64,000 nucleotides of DNA. Source: Microbacterium horticulturae. GTDB lineage: Bacteria > Actinomycetota > Actinomycetes > Actinomycetales > Microbacteriaceae. Positions within the stretch are counted from its first letter, which is position 1. Each line of letters starts with the position of its first letter. Location of the stretch: NCBI RefSeq assembly GCF_029094505.1, contig NZ_CP119108.1, positions 744,001 through 808,000 of the forward strand, written 5' to 3'. Positions 14,525 to 23,089 of the stretch are shown piece by piece. Position numbers and translations under genes: made by a program. The notes beneath the pieces are model-generated. The model had not been told where the DNA came from. It was given only the letters and a program-made list of their open reading frames with translations, and did no database searches.

Positions 14525-17310
14525 GCGATCACCTCGGGAAGTTCGGAGGTCGCCGTCGGCACGGCGGTGGCGCGGTGCGGCGCGGCGGCGACGTCGACGA
14601 CGTCGGCCGTGCGCCCGGCCTCGGAAAGGAGTGCGCTCACGGCGGCCGGCGAGGCGGCGGTGGCGACGATGGTCAGGTCGGGGGCGAGGGATGCCGCATC
14701 CCGCAGCTGCGCGGTGACCTGGTCGCGGGTGCCGGCCGAGGCCGCGGCATCCAATCCGTCCACCACCAGGAGCCGCGTGCGACGCTTCAGTGCCCTGCGG
14801 ATCTCGGCTGCAGGATCCGCGGCGCCCGTGAGCAGCGCGACGCCGACGTGCCCGCGCACCCAAGCCGCGCGTCCGGGCAGCAGGTGCCCGTTGACCTTGA
14901 TGCGGCCGTCGGTGGGGGCCACGCGTCCGGCAATCGTGAGGGCGAGAGCGCGCGCGGCGCGGTGGTCGCGCCCGTGCAGCACGAGCGTGCCGCCCGGCTC
15001 GATGCGCAGCGACGCGTCGCGGTACAGCTCGGTACCGTCGGCCGACTCGAGCTCAAGGCCTTCGGCCACGACGGCCGCGCGAGTGTGCGGCTCGGGCCAA
15101 TCCGCCAGCGAGATCTCGCGCTCGACGGCTTCGCCCTCGATGTCGAAGTGCGGCAGGCGCATGCCGAGCCATTTCGGCATCCACCACGCCTTGTCGCCCA
15201 GCAGCGCCATGACCGCCGGCACGAGCGTCATGCGGACCAGGAACGCGTCGATCGCGACCCCCGAGGCCAACCCCAGCGCTATCGGCTTGAGGTTCATGTC
15301 GCCCTCGGGCACGAAGGCGGCGAACACCGCGAACATGATCACAGCGGCGGCAGTCACGACGCGGGCCGAGGCACTGTAGCCCGAGCGCACGGCGTCTTGC
15401 GCGACGCGCCTCGGCGTTCTGCCCTCGGCGCGGCGCAGGCCGTGCACATAGTCTTCGCGCATGCGCGAGACGAGGAAGACCTCGTAGTCCATCGCGAGCC
15501 CGAACAGCACGCCCATCAGCACGATGGGCATGAAGCTGATGATCGGTCCGACCTTCGTGACGTTGAGCAGATCGGCGCCGACTCCGTGCACGAACACGAG
15601 CGAGACGATGCCGAACGCGGCGCCCACCGACAGCAGATAACCGGCGGCCGCCTTCAGCGGCACCCAGATCGACCGGAACACGATCGCCAGCAGCACGAGC
15701 GACAGCCCCACCACGAAGACGCCGAACGGCAGTAGGGCACCGCCGAGCCGGTCGGAGATGTCGATGGCCACGGCCGTGAACCCGGTGACCTTCATGTCGA
15801 CGCCGTACTCGTCGAGGATGCGGTCGTGCTGGTCACGCAGCTCGCGCACGAGGTCGGCGGTGGCGGGGTCGTCGGGCGCTGTGGTCGGGATGATCTGCAC
15901 GATGCCGGTGTCGGCGGTCTCGTTCGGGGTCGCCAGCGCGACGGATTCGACACCGGGGAGCTTCGCGATGTCGTCGCCGATGTCGTGCATGAGGTTCAGC
16001 GGATCGTTGCTCTGAACGATCGTGCCGGTCATGATGAGCGGCCCGTTGAATCCGGGACCGAAGTGCTCGCTGACCAGGTCGTAGGTCTGCCGCGCTTGGC
16101 TGTCTTGCGGCAGCATGCCCGCGTTGGGCAGGGCGAGGGCGAGGGATGCCGCGGGCACCGACAGTGCGCCCAGCGAGGCGACCACGGCGACGGTGGTGAC
16201 GACGGGATGCCGCGTGACCAGGCCCACCCAGCGGGCGGCGAAGCCCTTCTTGGCCTTCGCGTTCTTCTTCTTGGGCGCCCCCATCTTCCACCCGACGACG
16301 CGCCCCTTCGCGAAACCGAGGAAGGCCGGGGTGAGGGTCACGGCGACCGCGACGGCAATCGCGACGGCGACAGCCGCGGCGATGCCCATCGTCGTCAGGA
16401 ACGGGATGTTCGCGAACGACAGACCGATCAGCGCGATGAGCACGGTGACGCCGGCGAACACGACCGCAGAGCCCGCGGTTCCGGTCGCGCGTGCGGCCGA
16501 CTCCTCGGGGTCCATGCCGCCGCGCACCTGGTCCTGATGTCGGGAGATGATGAACAGCGCATAGTCGATGCCTACTGCCAGGCCCAGCATGAGTGCGAGC
16601 AGCGGCGTCGTCGACGAGATCGACGAGAACGCCGTCGACACGTAGATCAGGGCCATCGACAGCCCGACGCCGAGCAGGGCCGTGAGCAGCGGCATCCCGG
16701 CCACGAGGAACGAGCGGAAGGTGACGATCAGCACCAGCAGGGCGATGACGAGCCCCACGGCCTCGGTGATCGAGATCGTGGGCAGCTCGGTCGAGTACAG
16801 GTCGCCGCCCAGGTGCACGGTCGCGCCGTCGGGCAGCTCCGCGCGCAGGTCGTCGATGACCTCCTCGAGGGCGGCCTTCGTGCTGTCGGAGATGTCGGTG
16901 ACCTGACCGTCGAACTGCATCTGGATGATGGCGGCGGTGTCGTTGTCAGAGACCAGCCCGTCGACCTGACCCGAGAACGGGTTGCTCACGGCGAGCATGC
17001 CGTCGAGGTCTTCGAGGCGGTTGACGGTGCTCTTCACATCCGACGTGTAGGGCGCGGCATCCACCTTCTCGCCGTCGGCGGCGACGACGATGGCCTGCGC
17101 ACTCGTGCCCGACACCTGCGGGAACGTACGGCTGAGCTGCTCGAGGCCTTCCTGTGACTCGGTCCCGGGAATCGAGAACGAGTTGTCGGTGCCCTGCGCG
17201 AACAGCGCGACGCCGCCGCCGGCGAGGCCGAGCAGCAGCAGCCAGGCAACCAGTACGCGCCACGGGTGGCGGAACGACCAGCGGCCGAGAGCGGCCAGGA
17301 GAGTGGACAC
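14521..17310 (-). CDS. MMPL (RND-type) transporter with a C-terminal degenerate ABC-ATPase-like domain
   Basis: A 929-residue transporter. Residues 1-740 are a full MMPL protein: first helix near 15-38, two extracellular loops and two blocks of about five or six helices (for example the GIDYALFIISRHQD and AMDYEVFLVSRMRED segments, with the conserved Asp-Tyr pairs). Residues about 744-929 resemble an ABC nucleotide-binding domain but lack its chemistry: the Walker A position reads HGRDHRAARAL with no GKS/T, Walker B reads LLVVDGLD without the catalytic Glu, and no LSGGQ signature is seen. The GTG at 17310 follows GGAGG by 5 bases. It is divergent from a TetR gene across three operators and coupled to a YhgE/Pip gene. 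Likely exports lipids, peptides or toxic compounds (inference). Confidence 0.9.
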   Translation of the reverse strand: MSTLLAALGRWSFRHPWRVLVAWLLLLGLAGGGVALFAQGTDNSFSIPGTESQEGLEQLSRTFPQVSGTSAQAIVVAADGEKVDAAPYTSDVKSTVNRLEDLDGMLAVSNPFSGQVDGLVSDNDTAAIIQMQFDGQVTDISDSTKAALEEVIDDLRAELPDGATVHLGGDLYSTELPTISITEAVGLVIALLVLIVTFRSFLVAGMPLLTALLGVGLSMALIYVSTAFSSISSTTPLLALMLGLAVGIDYALFIISRHQDQVRGGMDPEESAARATGTAGSAVVFAGVTVLIALIGLSFANIPFLTTMGIAAAVAVAIAVAVAVTLTPAFLGFAKGRVVGWKMGAPKKKNAKAKKGFAARWVGLVTRHPVVTTVAVVASLGALSVPAASLALALPNAGMLPQDSQARQTYDLVSEHFGPGFNGPLIMTGTIVQSNDPLNLMHDIGDDIAKLPGVESVALATPNETADTGIVQIIPTTAPDDPATADLVRELRDQHDRILDEYGVDMKVTGFTAVAIDISDRLGGALLPFGVFVVGLSLVLLAIVFRSIWVPLKAAAGYLLSVGAAFGIVSLVFVHGVGADLLNVTKVGPIISFMPIVLMGVLFGLAMDYEVFLVSRMREDYVHGLRRAEGRTPRRVAQDAVRSGYSASARVVTAAAVIMFAVFAAFVPEGDMNLKPIALGLASGVAIDAFLVRMTLVPAVMALLGDKAWWMPKWLGMRLPHFDIEGEAVEREISLADWPEPHTRAAVVAEGLELESADGTELYRDASLRIEPGGTLVLHGRDHRAARALALTIAGRVAPTDGRIKVNGHLLPGRAAWVRGHVGVALLTGAADPAAEIRRALKRRTRLLVVDGLDAAASAGTRDQVTAQLRDAASLAPDLTIVATAASPAAVSALLSEAGRTADVVDVAAAPHRATAVPTATSELPEVIA

Positions 17311-17341
17311 GGAGCCTCCGAGAACAGAACGGGCGAAACCG

Positions 17342-17389
17342 ATACGACGTTGTATCCAATACAGGAGTGTATCGAATACGCTTGTGTAT
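17342..17389. promoter_or_regulatory. Three tandem ATAC-N6-GTAT operators at 17-bp spacing
   Basis: ATAC-N6-GTAT occurs at 17342-17355, 17359-17372 and 17376-17389, each separated by exactly 3 bases. The first is the best palindrome (GATACGACGTTGTATC, 17341-17356). The array lies in the 137-base gap between the MMPL and TetR genes, so the TetR protein most likely binds it and controls both directions. Confidence 0.75.
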
Positions 17390-17447
17390 CGTAAACCGAT
17401 GGGCCAGTCTGAAACCGGACGCCCGCTGTGAGTTGGAGAGTGACGCT

Positions 17448-18083
17448 GTGACCGATGCCGTGACGGGGACCCGTCGTCGTGAGAACACGAGGGCGAGGCT
17501 GCTGGATGCCGCGTTCGACGTGTTCGCCGAGGTCGGGCTCGATGCGGCATCCGTCGAAGCCGTCTGTGACCGCGCCGGCTTCACCCGAGGGGCGTTCTAT
17601 TCCAACTTCGCGTCGAAGGACGAGCTCTTCCTCGAGCTCGCCCGCACGGTCTCCGAGCGCAAGCTCGAGGCGATCACCGAGCGCGTGCGCGAGATCACGG
17701 CCGAATCGGGCGAGCGCGAGGGGCCCGAGGTGATCGTGCAGCAGCTCGTCGAGGTGTCGCTGGATTCGCGACAGGGCGTGCTGCTGATGAGCGAGATCCG
17801 CACCCGCGCGATGCGTGACGAGCAGACCGCGGTGTCATACCGCGCGTGGATGGACGGGATGGTCGCCCGTGTCACGGCGATCATCGAAGATCTCGTGTCG
17901 ACCTATGGCATGACGCTGCGGATGCCGGCCGGCGAGTTCGCGCAGATCATGCTCGATCTGTGGGAGAGTACGGCGGTCAGCGCCCTGACCGATCGGCTCA
18001 GCGACGAAGAGACCGCGCGGCTCATGGGCCGCCGCACGCATGTGCTGGCTGATGCGGTGGTCGAGGGCTTCCCTGCCGAGTAG
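17448..18083 (+). CDS. TetR/AcrR-family regulator of the MMPL/YhgE operon
   Basis: A 211-residue regulator. The DNA-binding domain spans about residues 10-60, with the pattern RARLLDAAFDVFAEVGLDAA then GFTRGAFYSNFASKDELFLE containing the recognition helix. The rest is an all-helical ligand-binding and dimerisation domain. The GTG start at 17448 has TTGGAGAG about 9 bases upstream. Being divergent from the MMPL gene and next to three identical-pattern operators, it most likely represses that operon and itself until a transported compound binds (inference). Confidence 0.9.
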   Translation: MTDAVTGTRRRENTRARLLDAAFDVFAEVGLDAASVEAVCDRAGFTRGAFYSNFASKDELFLELARTVSERKLEAITERVREITAESGEREGPEVIVQQLVEVSLDSRQGVLLMSEIRTRAMRDEQTAVSYRAWMDGMVARVTAIIEDLVSTYGMTLRMPAGEFAQIMLDLWESTAVSALTDRLSDEETARLMGRRTHVLADAVVEGFPAE

Positions 18084-18105
18084 CCCACGTGCCAGTCTGG
18101 AGCGC

Positions 18106-18243
18106 ATGGATCCTCTCACCGGCTTCGCGCTCACCATCGTGCTCACGGGCGCCTCGCTGTATGCGCTGTACTGGGTGATCCGCAAGGCGGTGGCCGCCGG
18201 CATCCGCGACGTCGAAGAGAACCGCTCGCACGTCGAGCGCTGA
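18106..18243 (+). CDS. Small single-pass membrane protein (DUF6019-like)
   Basis: A 45-residue protein with one hydrophobic helix (GFALTIVLTGASLYALYWVI, about 6-25), then a basic face (RKAVAAGIRDVEENRSHVER). The helix followed by a charged cytoplasmic tail suggests a membrane-associated accessory peptide. It resembles actinobacterial DUF6019 proteins in length and pattern; no function is known. TGGAG stands close upstream of the ATG. It lies 22 bases after the TetR gene and could be co-transcribed with it. Confidence 0.65.
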   Translation: MDPLTGFALTIVLTGASLYALYWVIRKAVAAGIRDVEENRSHVER

Positions 18244-18316
18244 CGCGCCGCGCCTCGTGCGCGCTTGTGCACGCTGTTTCGCGAAGGCTTCACGAGCGTG
18301 CGGAGAAGTCCGCCGC

Positions 18317-19300
18317 TCAGCGCGCGAGCAGGGCGTGGCAGCGCTCGAGGCGCGCGAGCCACCAGGCGGTGCGGGCGGGGGATGCCGCGAGCTCGTCGAG
18401 CCCGCCGGGGTCGGGGTTCACGCGGCCCAGCGGTAGGGCGCCCGACACCGGCCGCAGTGCCGGGGTCGCGACATCCCGCACGAACAGCGACGCCGTGCCC
18501 AGCCCGCAGTCGTGATCGAGCTCGGGAAGAGCCGCTGCCAGGGCCGTGCCCATCGCCAGCCCGACCGAGGTGTCGAGTGCGCTGGAGACCACCGCGGGCA
18601 GTTCCGCCTCAGCGACGATCTCGAGCGCGCGACGCACGCCGCCCAGCGGCTGCGCCTTGACGATCACGATGTCGGCGGCACCCGCGCGCGCCACGGCCAG
18701 GGGGTCTGACGCCTTGCGCACGCTCTCGTCGGCGGCGATCGGGATGTCCCACCGGGCGATGCGCCGGCGCAGCTCGGCGAGTTCGTCGATGCTCGCGCAG
18801 GGCTGTTCGATGTACTCGAGGTCGGCGTCGGCCAGCGCGTGCACGGCGTGCTCGGCCTCGTCGACGTTCCAGCCGCCGTTGGCATCGATGCGCACGCGGC
18901 CCTCGGGCCCCATCGCGGCGCGCACCGCGTGCACGCGCGCGACGTCGTCGGCGAGGGTCTGGCCGGTCTCTGCGACCTTCACCTTCGCGGTGCGGCATCC
19001 GTCGTAGCGGGCGAGCACCGCGGGCACTTCGGCCGCGGGCACCGCCGGGACGGTGGCGTTCACCGGAACGCTCTCGCGCACGGGGGCCGGCTGCTCACGC
19101 CAGGCGAAGTCGACGGCGGCCGCGAGCCAGGCGGCGGCTTCGCCATCCCCGTACTCCACGAAGGGCGAGAACTCGCTCCACCCCTGCGGGCCCTCGAACA
19201 GCAGTGCTTCGCGTTCGGTGACCCCGCGGAAGCGGGTGGCCATCGGCAGGGCGACGACCCGGGCGGTGCGGACGATCTCTTCGAGGGCAGGCAGCGTCAC
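18317..19300 (-). CDS. menC: o-Succinylbenzoate synthase
   Basis: Menaquinone pathway enzyme that dehydrates SHCHC to o-succinylbenzoate. It is an enolase-superfamily protein of 327 residues. The catalytic lysine pair region is CRTAKVKVAETG (near 125-136), the metal ligands lie in DANGGWN (Asp near 159), YIEQP (Glu) and AADES (Asp), and the second lysine is in IVIVKAQPLGG. The GTG at 19300 matches the usual N-terminus of actinobacterial MenC (ARVVALPMATRFRG); it directly follows a GGGAGG tract. The gene diverges from a PadR regulator, and the shared region carries a 16-bp inverted repeat, so PadR may affect menC. Confidence 0.92.
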   Translation of the reverse strand: MTLPALEEIVRTARVVALPMATRFRGVTEREALLFEGPQGWSEFSPFVEYGDGEAAAWLAAAVDFAWREQPAPVRESVPVNATVPAVPAAEVPAVLARYDGCRTAKVKVAETGQTLADDVARVHAVRAAMGPEGRVRIDANGGWNVDEAEHAVHALADADLEYIEQPCASIDELAELRRRIARWDIPIAADESVRKASDPLAVARAGAADIVIVKAQPLGGVRRALEIVAEAELPAVVSSALDTSVGLAMGTALAAALPELDHDCGLGTASLFVRDVATPALRPVSGALPLGRVNPDPGGLDELAASPARTAWWLARLERCHALLAR

Positions 19301-19322
19301 CCTCCCATCCTCCCGCCTCTCC

Positions 19323-19405
19323 GCCGAATTCATATGAATTTGTCCCACGCACATCAATCTGCCGGGCGGTTTGCTGTGCGCTGGACAGTTTCATATGAAT
19401 TCGGC
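19323..19405. promoter_or_regulatory. 16-bp inverted repeat with TTCATATGAA cores between menC and padR
   Basis: GCCGAATTCATATGAA at 19323-19338 is repeated in perfect inverted form at 19390-19405. Each half contains the palindrome TTCATATGAA (19329-19338 and 19390-19399). The AT-rich 6-mer is rare in this GC-rich DNA. One copy sits by each divergent gene, as expected for a repressor bridging both promoters. Confidence 0.65.
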
Positions 19406-19424
19406 ACAGTGCCCTGGACAATAG

Positions 19425-19437
19425 TGTGTGAGACACA
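19425..19437 (+). promoter_or_regulatory. Palindrome TGTGT-GAG-ACACA beside the padR promoter
   Basis: A perfect 5-3-5 palindrome ends one base before the padR -10 box. PadR proteins commonly bind such sites and repress themselves, so this is a candidate autoregulatory operator. Confidence 0.5.
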
Positions 19438-19438
19438 G

Positions 19439-19444
19439 TATGGT
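19439..19444 (+). promoter_or_regulatory. -10 box TATGGT of leaderless padR
   Basis: TATGGT ends 7 bases before the GTG at 19452. Confidence 0.5.
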
Positions 19445-19451
19445 GTAAGAC

Positions 19452-19787
19452 GTGAGCGAGAACGAGAGCCTGGACACGCACCTGCAAGAGCTGCGGCGCG
19501 GCACCGTCGTGCTCGCGTGCCTGCGGCTGCTCACGCAGCCCGGCTACGGCTACGGACTGCTGGAAGAACTCGGGCGTCGCGGCTTCGCCACCGACGCCAA
19601 CACTCTCTACCCCCTGCTGCGCCGCCTTGAGAAGCAGGGATACCTCAGCAGCGAGTGGAACACCGACGAGTCGCGTCCGCGCAAGTTCTATCGCACCAGC
19701 CGCGCCGGCGCCGGGCTCGCCGAGACCCTGACCGAAGACTTCCGCGCGATCGCGACCGCGATCGCCGACCTCCCGGAGGAGGACTGA
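19452..19787 (+). CDS. PadR-family transcriptional regulator
   Basis: A 111-residue winged-helix protein. The PadR core is clear: LACLRLLTQPGYGYGLLEEL (about 21-40), then ATDANTLYPLLRRLEKQGYL (about 46-65) containing the recognition helix, and a wing with RPRKFYRTSRAG. A short C-terminal helix serves dimerisation. Its 3' end carries the GGAGGAGG ribosome site of the next gene, a membrane protein with a HAAS-type prefix domain, and this pairing is typical: PadR proteins usually repress the membrane protein gene they travel with. Confidence 0.92.
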   Translation: MSENESLDTHLQELRRGTVVLACLRLLTQPGYGYGLLEELGRRGFATDANTLYPLLRRLEKQGYLSSEWNTDESRPRKFYRTSRAGAGLAETLTEDFRAIATAIADLPEED

Positions 19788-19788
19788 C

Positions 19789-20757
19789 ATGGACGCCGAG
19801 AACCTGACCACCCGCTACGTCGACGCCGCGATGCGCACCGTGCCCGAGAAACAGCGCGGCGACCTCGCGGCCGAGCTCGCGGCATCCATCGCCGACCAGA
19901 TCGAGGCGCGCACCGACGTCGGCGAGCCCGCCGACACCGCAGAGCGCGCCGTGCTCACCGAGCTGGGCGACCCCGAGCGGCTGGCCGCCGGGTACACCGG
20001 CCGGCAGCTGCACCTCATCGGCCCGCGCTATTACCTGGACTGGTGGCGGCTGCTGAAGCTGCTGCTGTGGATCGTCATTCCGTCTGCGGGAGCAGCGGTC
20101 GCGCTCGGCAAGGTCCTCTCCGATGCGCCCGTCGGCGATGTCATCGGCTCGGTCTGGGTCACGATGCTCACCGCCGGCCTGCACGTCGCGTTCTGGACGA
20201 CCCTCGTGTTCGTGATCCTCGAGCGCACGGGGCACGAGACGATGGATGCCGCACCCTGGTCCCCCGACAAGCTGCCCGAGCCGAAGGAGACCGGGGCGCG
20301 CTTCAGCGATCTCATCACCTCGCTTGTGTGGCTGCTGATCCTGGCCGGGGCCATCGTGTGGGACCAGGTCTTCGGCCTCGCCTCCATCGCCGATCACTGG
20401 ACTCCGGTGCTCGACCCCGCTCTGTGGCCCTGGTGGCTGGGCGTGTTCTTGTCCGTCATCGCGGTGGAAGCGGTCGTGAGCTTCGCGGTCTACGCGCGCG
20501 GGCGCTGGACGTACGCTTTCGCGGCGGCGCATGGCATCCTCGATCTGATCACGGCGATGGTCGCTGTGACGCTGATCGCGCAGAACCGGCTGATCAACCC
20601 GGTCGTCGCCAGCGCGATCACTGACGCCGTCGGCGCGGAAGGCGCGGACGCGCCGCGGATCATTGCGATCCTCGTGGCCGCCGGCATCGTGGTGGTCGCT
20701 GCGTGGGACGCGCTCGACGCGTTCCTCAAGGCGCGTCGCTCGCGGGTCGTGGCGTGA
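19789..20757 (+). CDS. Polytopic membrane protein with an N-terminal permease-prefix (HAAS-type) domain
   Basis: A 322-residue protein. Residues 1-80 form a helical cytoplasmic domain (RYVDAAMRTVPEKQRGDLAA and the ERAVLTELGDPERLAAGYTG motif), the HAAS or permease-prefix pattern that often accompanies PadR regulators. After it come about seven hydrophobic segments (near 89, 114, 137, 180, 222, 260 and 292). It starts one base after the padR stop, so it is the probable PadR target. Function unknown; in Gram-positives such pairs answer envelope stress or antibiotics (family knowledge). Confidence 0.8.
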   Translation: MDAENLTTRYVDAAMRTVPEKQRGDLAAELAASIADQIEARTDVGEPADTAERAVLTELGDPERLAAGYTGRQLHLIGPRYYLDWWRLLKLLLWIVIPSAGAAVALGKVLSDAPVGDVIGSVWVTMLTAGLHVAFWTTLVFVILERTGHETMDAAPWSPDKLPEPKETGARFSDLITSLVWLLILAGAIVWDQVFGLASIADHWTPVLDPALWPWWLGVFLSVIAVEAVVSFAVYARGRWTYAFAAAHGILDLITAMVAVTLIAQNRLINPVVASAITDAVGAEGADAPRIIAILVAAGIVVVAAWDALDAFLKARRSRVVA

Positions 20758-20766
20758 TCCGCCCCG

Positions 20767-20772
20767 TAGGCT
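20767..20772 (+). promoter_or_regulatory. -10 box TAGGCT of the leaderless LLM oxidoreductase gene
   Basis: TAGGCT ends 6 bases before the GTG at 20779. Confidence 0.6.
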
Positions 20773-20778
20773 GAACCC

Positions 20779-21561
20779 GTGCTCCTCGACACTCCCGTGC
20801 GGCTCGGCGTGCAGCTGCGGCCCGAACAGATCCAGTACTCCGACATGCGCGACGCGGTGCGCCGCCTCGAAGACGCCGGCGTTGACATCCTCTTCAACTG
20901 GGATCACTTCTTTCCGCTGTACGGCGACCCCGAGGGCACGCACTTCGAGGCGTGGACCATGCTCGGTGCCTGGGCCGAGCAGACCGAGAAGGTCGAGTTG
21001 GGCACCCTCGTCAACTGCAACGGGTATCGCAACCCTGACCTGCAGGCAGACATGGCCCGCACGCTCGACCACATCTCGGGCGGCCGCTTCATCTTCGGCA
21101 CCGGCGCCGGCTGGTTCGAGCGCGACTACGACGAGTACGGCTACGAGTTCGGCACCCCCGGTTCACGCCTCGATGCGCTCGCCGAAGGGCTGCGTCGGGT
21201 CGAGGACCGCTGGGCGAAGCTGAACCCGGCGCCGGTCCGCGACATCCCGGTCATGATCGGCGGCAAGGGCGAGCAGAAGACCCTGCGCCTGGTGGCTCGG
21301 CATGCCGACATCTGGCACAGTTTCGTGCCCGCCGACGGCATCGCGCACAAGATCGAGGTCATCGAGCGATGGGCCGAGCGCGAGCAGCGCGACGTGTCGG
21401 GGCTGATCGTGTCGAACGAGCTGCACCGGCGGGATGAGCGGGGTGCCGCGGCCCTCTACGACGCGGGCGTGCGCCTGTTCACGCTCGCCCTGGAAGGTCC
21501 GGACTGGGACTACGACGTCGTCGACAGCTGGCTCCGCTGGCGCGACGCCCGCAACGGCTGA
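20779..21561 (+). CDS. LLM-class F420/flavin-dependent oxidoreductase
   Basis: A TIM-barrel oxidoreductase of 260 residues of the luciferase-like monooxygenase group. It opens with VRLGVQLRPEQ, contains LFNWDHFFPLYGD (about 38-50), ELGTLVNCNGYRNPDLQADMARTLD split by the conserved strand turn, and GGRFIFGTGAGWFERDYDEYG (about 99-119), the flavin- or F420-phosphate region. Residues DIPVMIGGKGEQKTLRLVARHAD near 155-177 complete the pattern. Members use F420 or FMN to reduce or oxygenate small substrates; the exact reaction is unknown. Confidence 0.9.
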   Translation: MLLDTPVRLGVQLRPEQIQYSDMRDAVRRLEDAGVDILFNWDHFFPLYGDPEGTHFEAWTMLGAWAEQTEKVELGTLVNCNGYRNPDLQADMARTLDHISGGRFIFGTGAGWFERDYDEYGYEFGTPGSRLDALAEGLRRVEDRWAKLNPAPVRDIPVMIGGKGEQKTLRLVARHADIWHSFVPADGIAHKIEVIERWAEREQRDVSGLIVSNELHRRDERGAAALYDAGVRLFTLALEGPDWDYDVVDSWLRWRDARNG

Positions 21562-21567
21562 CGGCGG

Positions 21568-21993
21568 CTACGCGACCTTCTGCCCGCACATGCCGCAGAT
21601 GCCGCTCGGCGGCACCTCCATGAAGCAGTCCGGGCACACGGCCGCGACGCGCTCGGCCGGCTGCGGCGCACGCGGTGTGCGCTGTTCGCGGGGCGAGGCC
21701 GGTGAGCCGGGCACGCGCTTGCCGCGAGACCGCACCGGAGCGCTCGTCGTGGCCGCAACGACCGGGGCGGCCGGGGCCGCCGGCGTGTGCCGCACGCAGT
21801 AAAGCCGCACCGACCCAGCCGGGTCGTGCGGGTGACGGTGCTTGACGGCCCACAGCTCGGTGCGCGGCACCGCGTCGGAGGTCACGCCGCAGGTCACACA
21901 GCGGGCGGGCTCGCCGGGCATGACGGTCTCGGCGATGATCGGGGTCTCCCAGGGGAGGGCTTCGCGCCAATCGGACGTTCTCGTGATCTTCAT
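21568..21993 (-). CDS. Small zinc-ribbon protein of unknown function
   Basis: A 141-residue protein with two cysteine clusters. The N-terminal half has RCVTCG and LYCVRH, giving a likely CxxC plus C/H metal site. The C-terminal end has VCPDCFMEVPPSGICGMCG, a classic pair of CxxC knuckles. A low-complexity Pro/Ala/Arg linker joins them (about 75-115). It is likely a zinc-binding adaptor, but no function is known. The ATG at 21993 has GGAAGG upstream. In related genomes proteins of this kind carry the misleading name glucose-6-phosphate dehydrogenase; nothing here resembles that enzyme. Confidence 0.75.
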   Translation of the reverse strand: MKITRTSDWREALPWETPIIAETVMPGEPARCVTCGVTSDAVPRTELWAVKHRHPHDPAGSVRLYCVRHTPAAPAAPVVAATTSAPVRSRGKRVPGSPASPREQRTPRAPQPAERVAAVCPDCFMEVPPSGICGMCGQKVA

Positions 21994-22056
21994 GCGCAGG
22001 CCTTCCCGGAGTCCGCTCGGGCAACGGGCTCCGGCATCCAGTCTCTCACGCCCGCG

Positions 22057-22062
22057 TAATCT
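22057..22062 (+). promoter_or_regulatory. -10 box TAATCT of leaderless menB
   Basis: TAATCT ends 6 bases before the GTG at 22069. Confidence 0.6.
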
Positions 22063-22068
22063 GGTGCG

Positions 22069-22971
<903 letters not shown>

Positions 22972-23089
22972 TGCAACCTCGCAGGGCGTGCGCTCGACAT
23001 GCTCGATTGGCATTTCGGGCCCGGTCGCGGGCGGACCGAGACGTTTCAGCATGTAGAAGGCACGCAGGAGGCACGGACAGGGTGACGTC

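Noticed and set aside
14111..17157. Long plus-strand open frames across the YhgE and MMPL genes
   Set aside because: Low-complexity Arg/His/Glu composition and no recognisable fold; the minus-strand genes have full family motifs.
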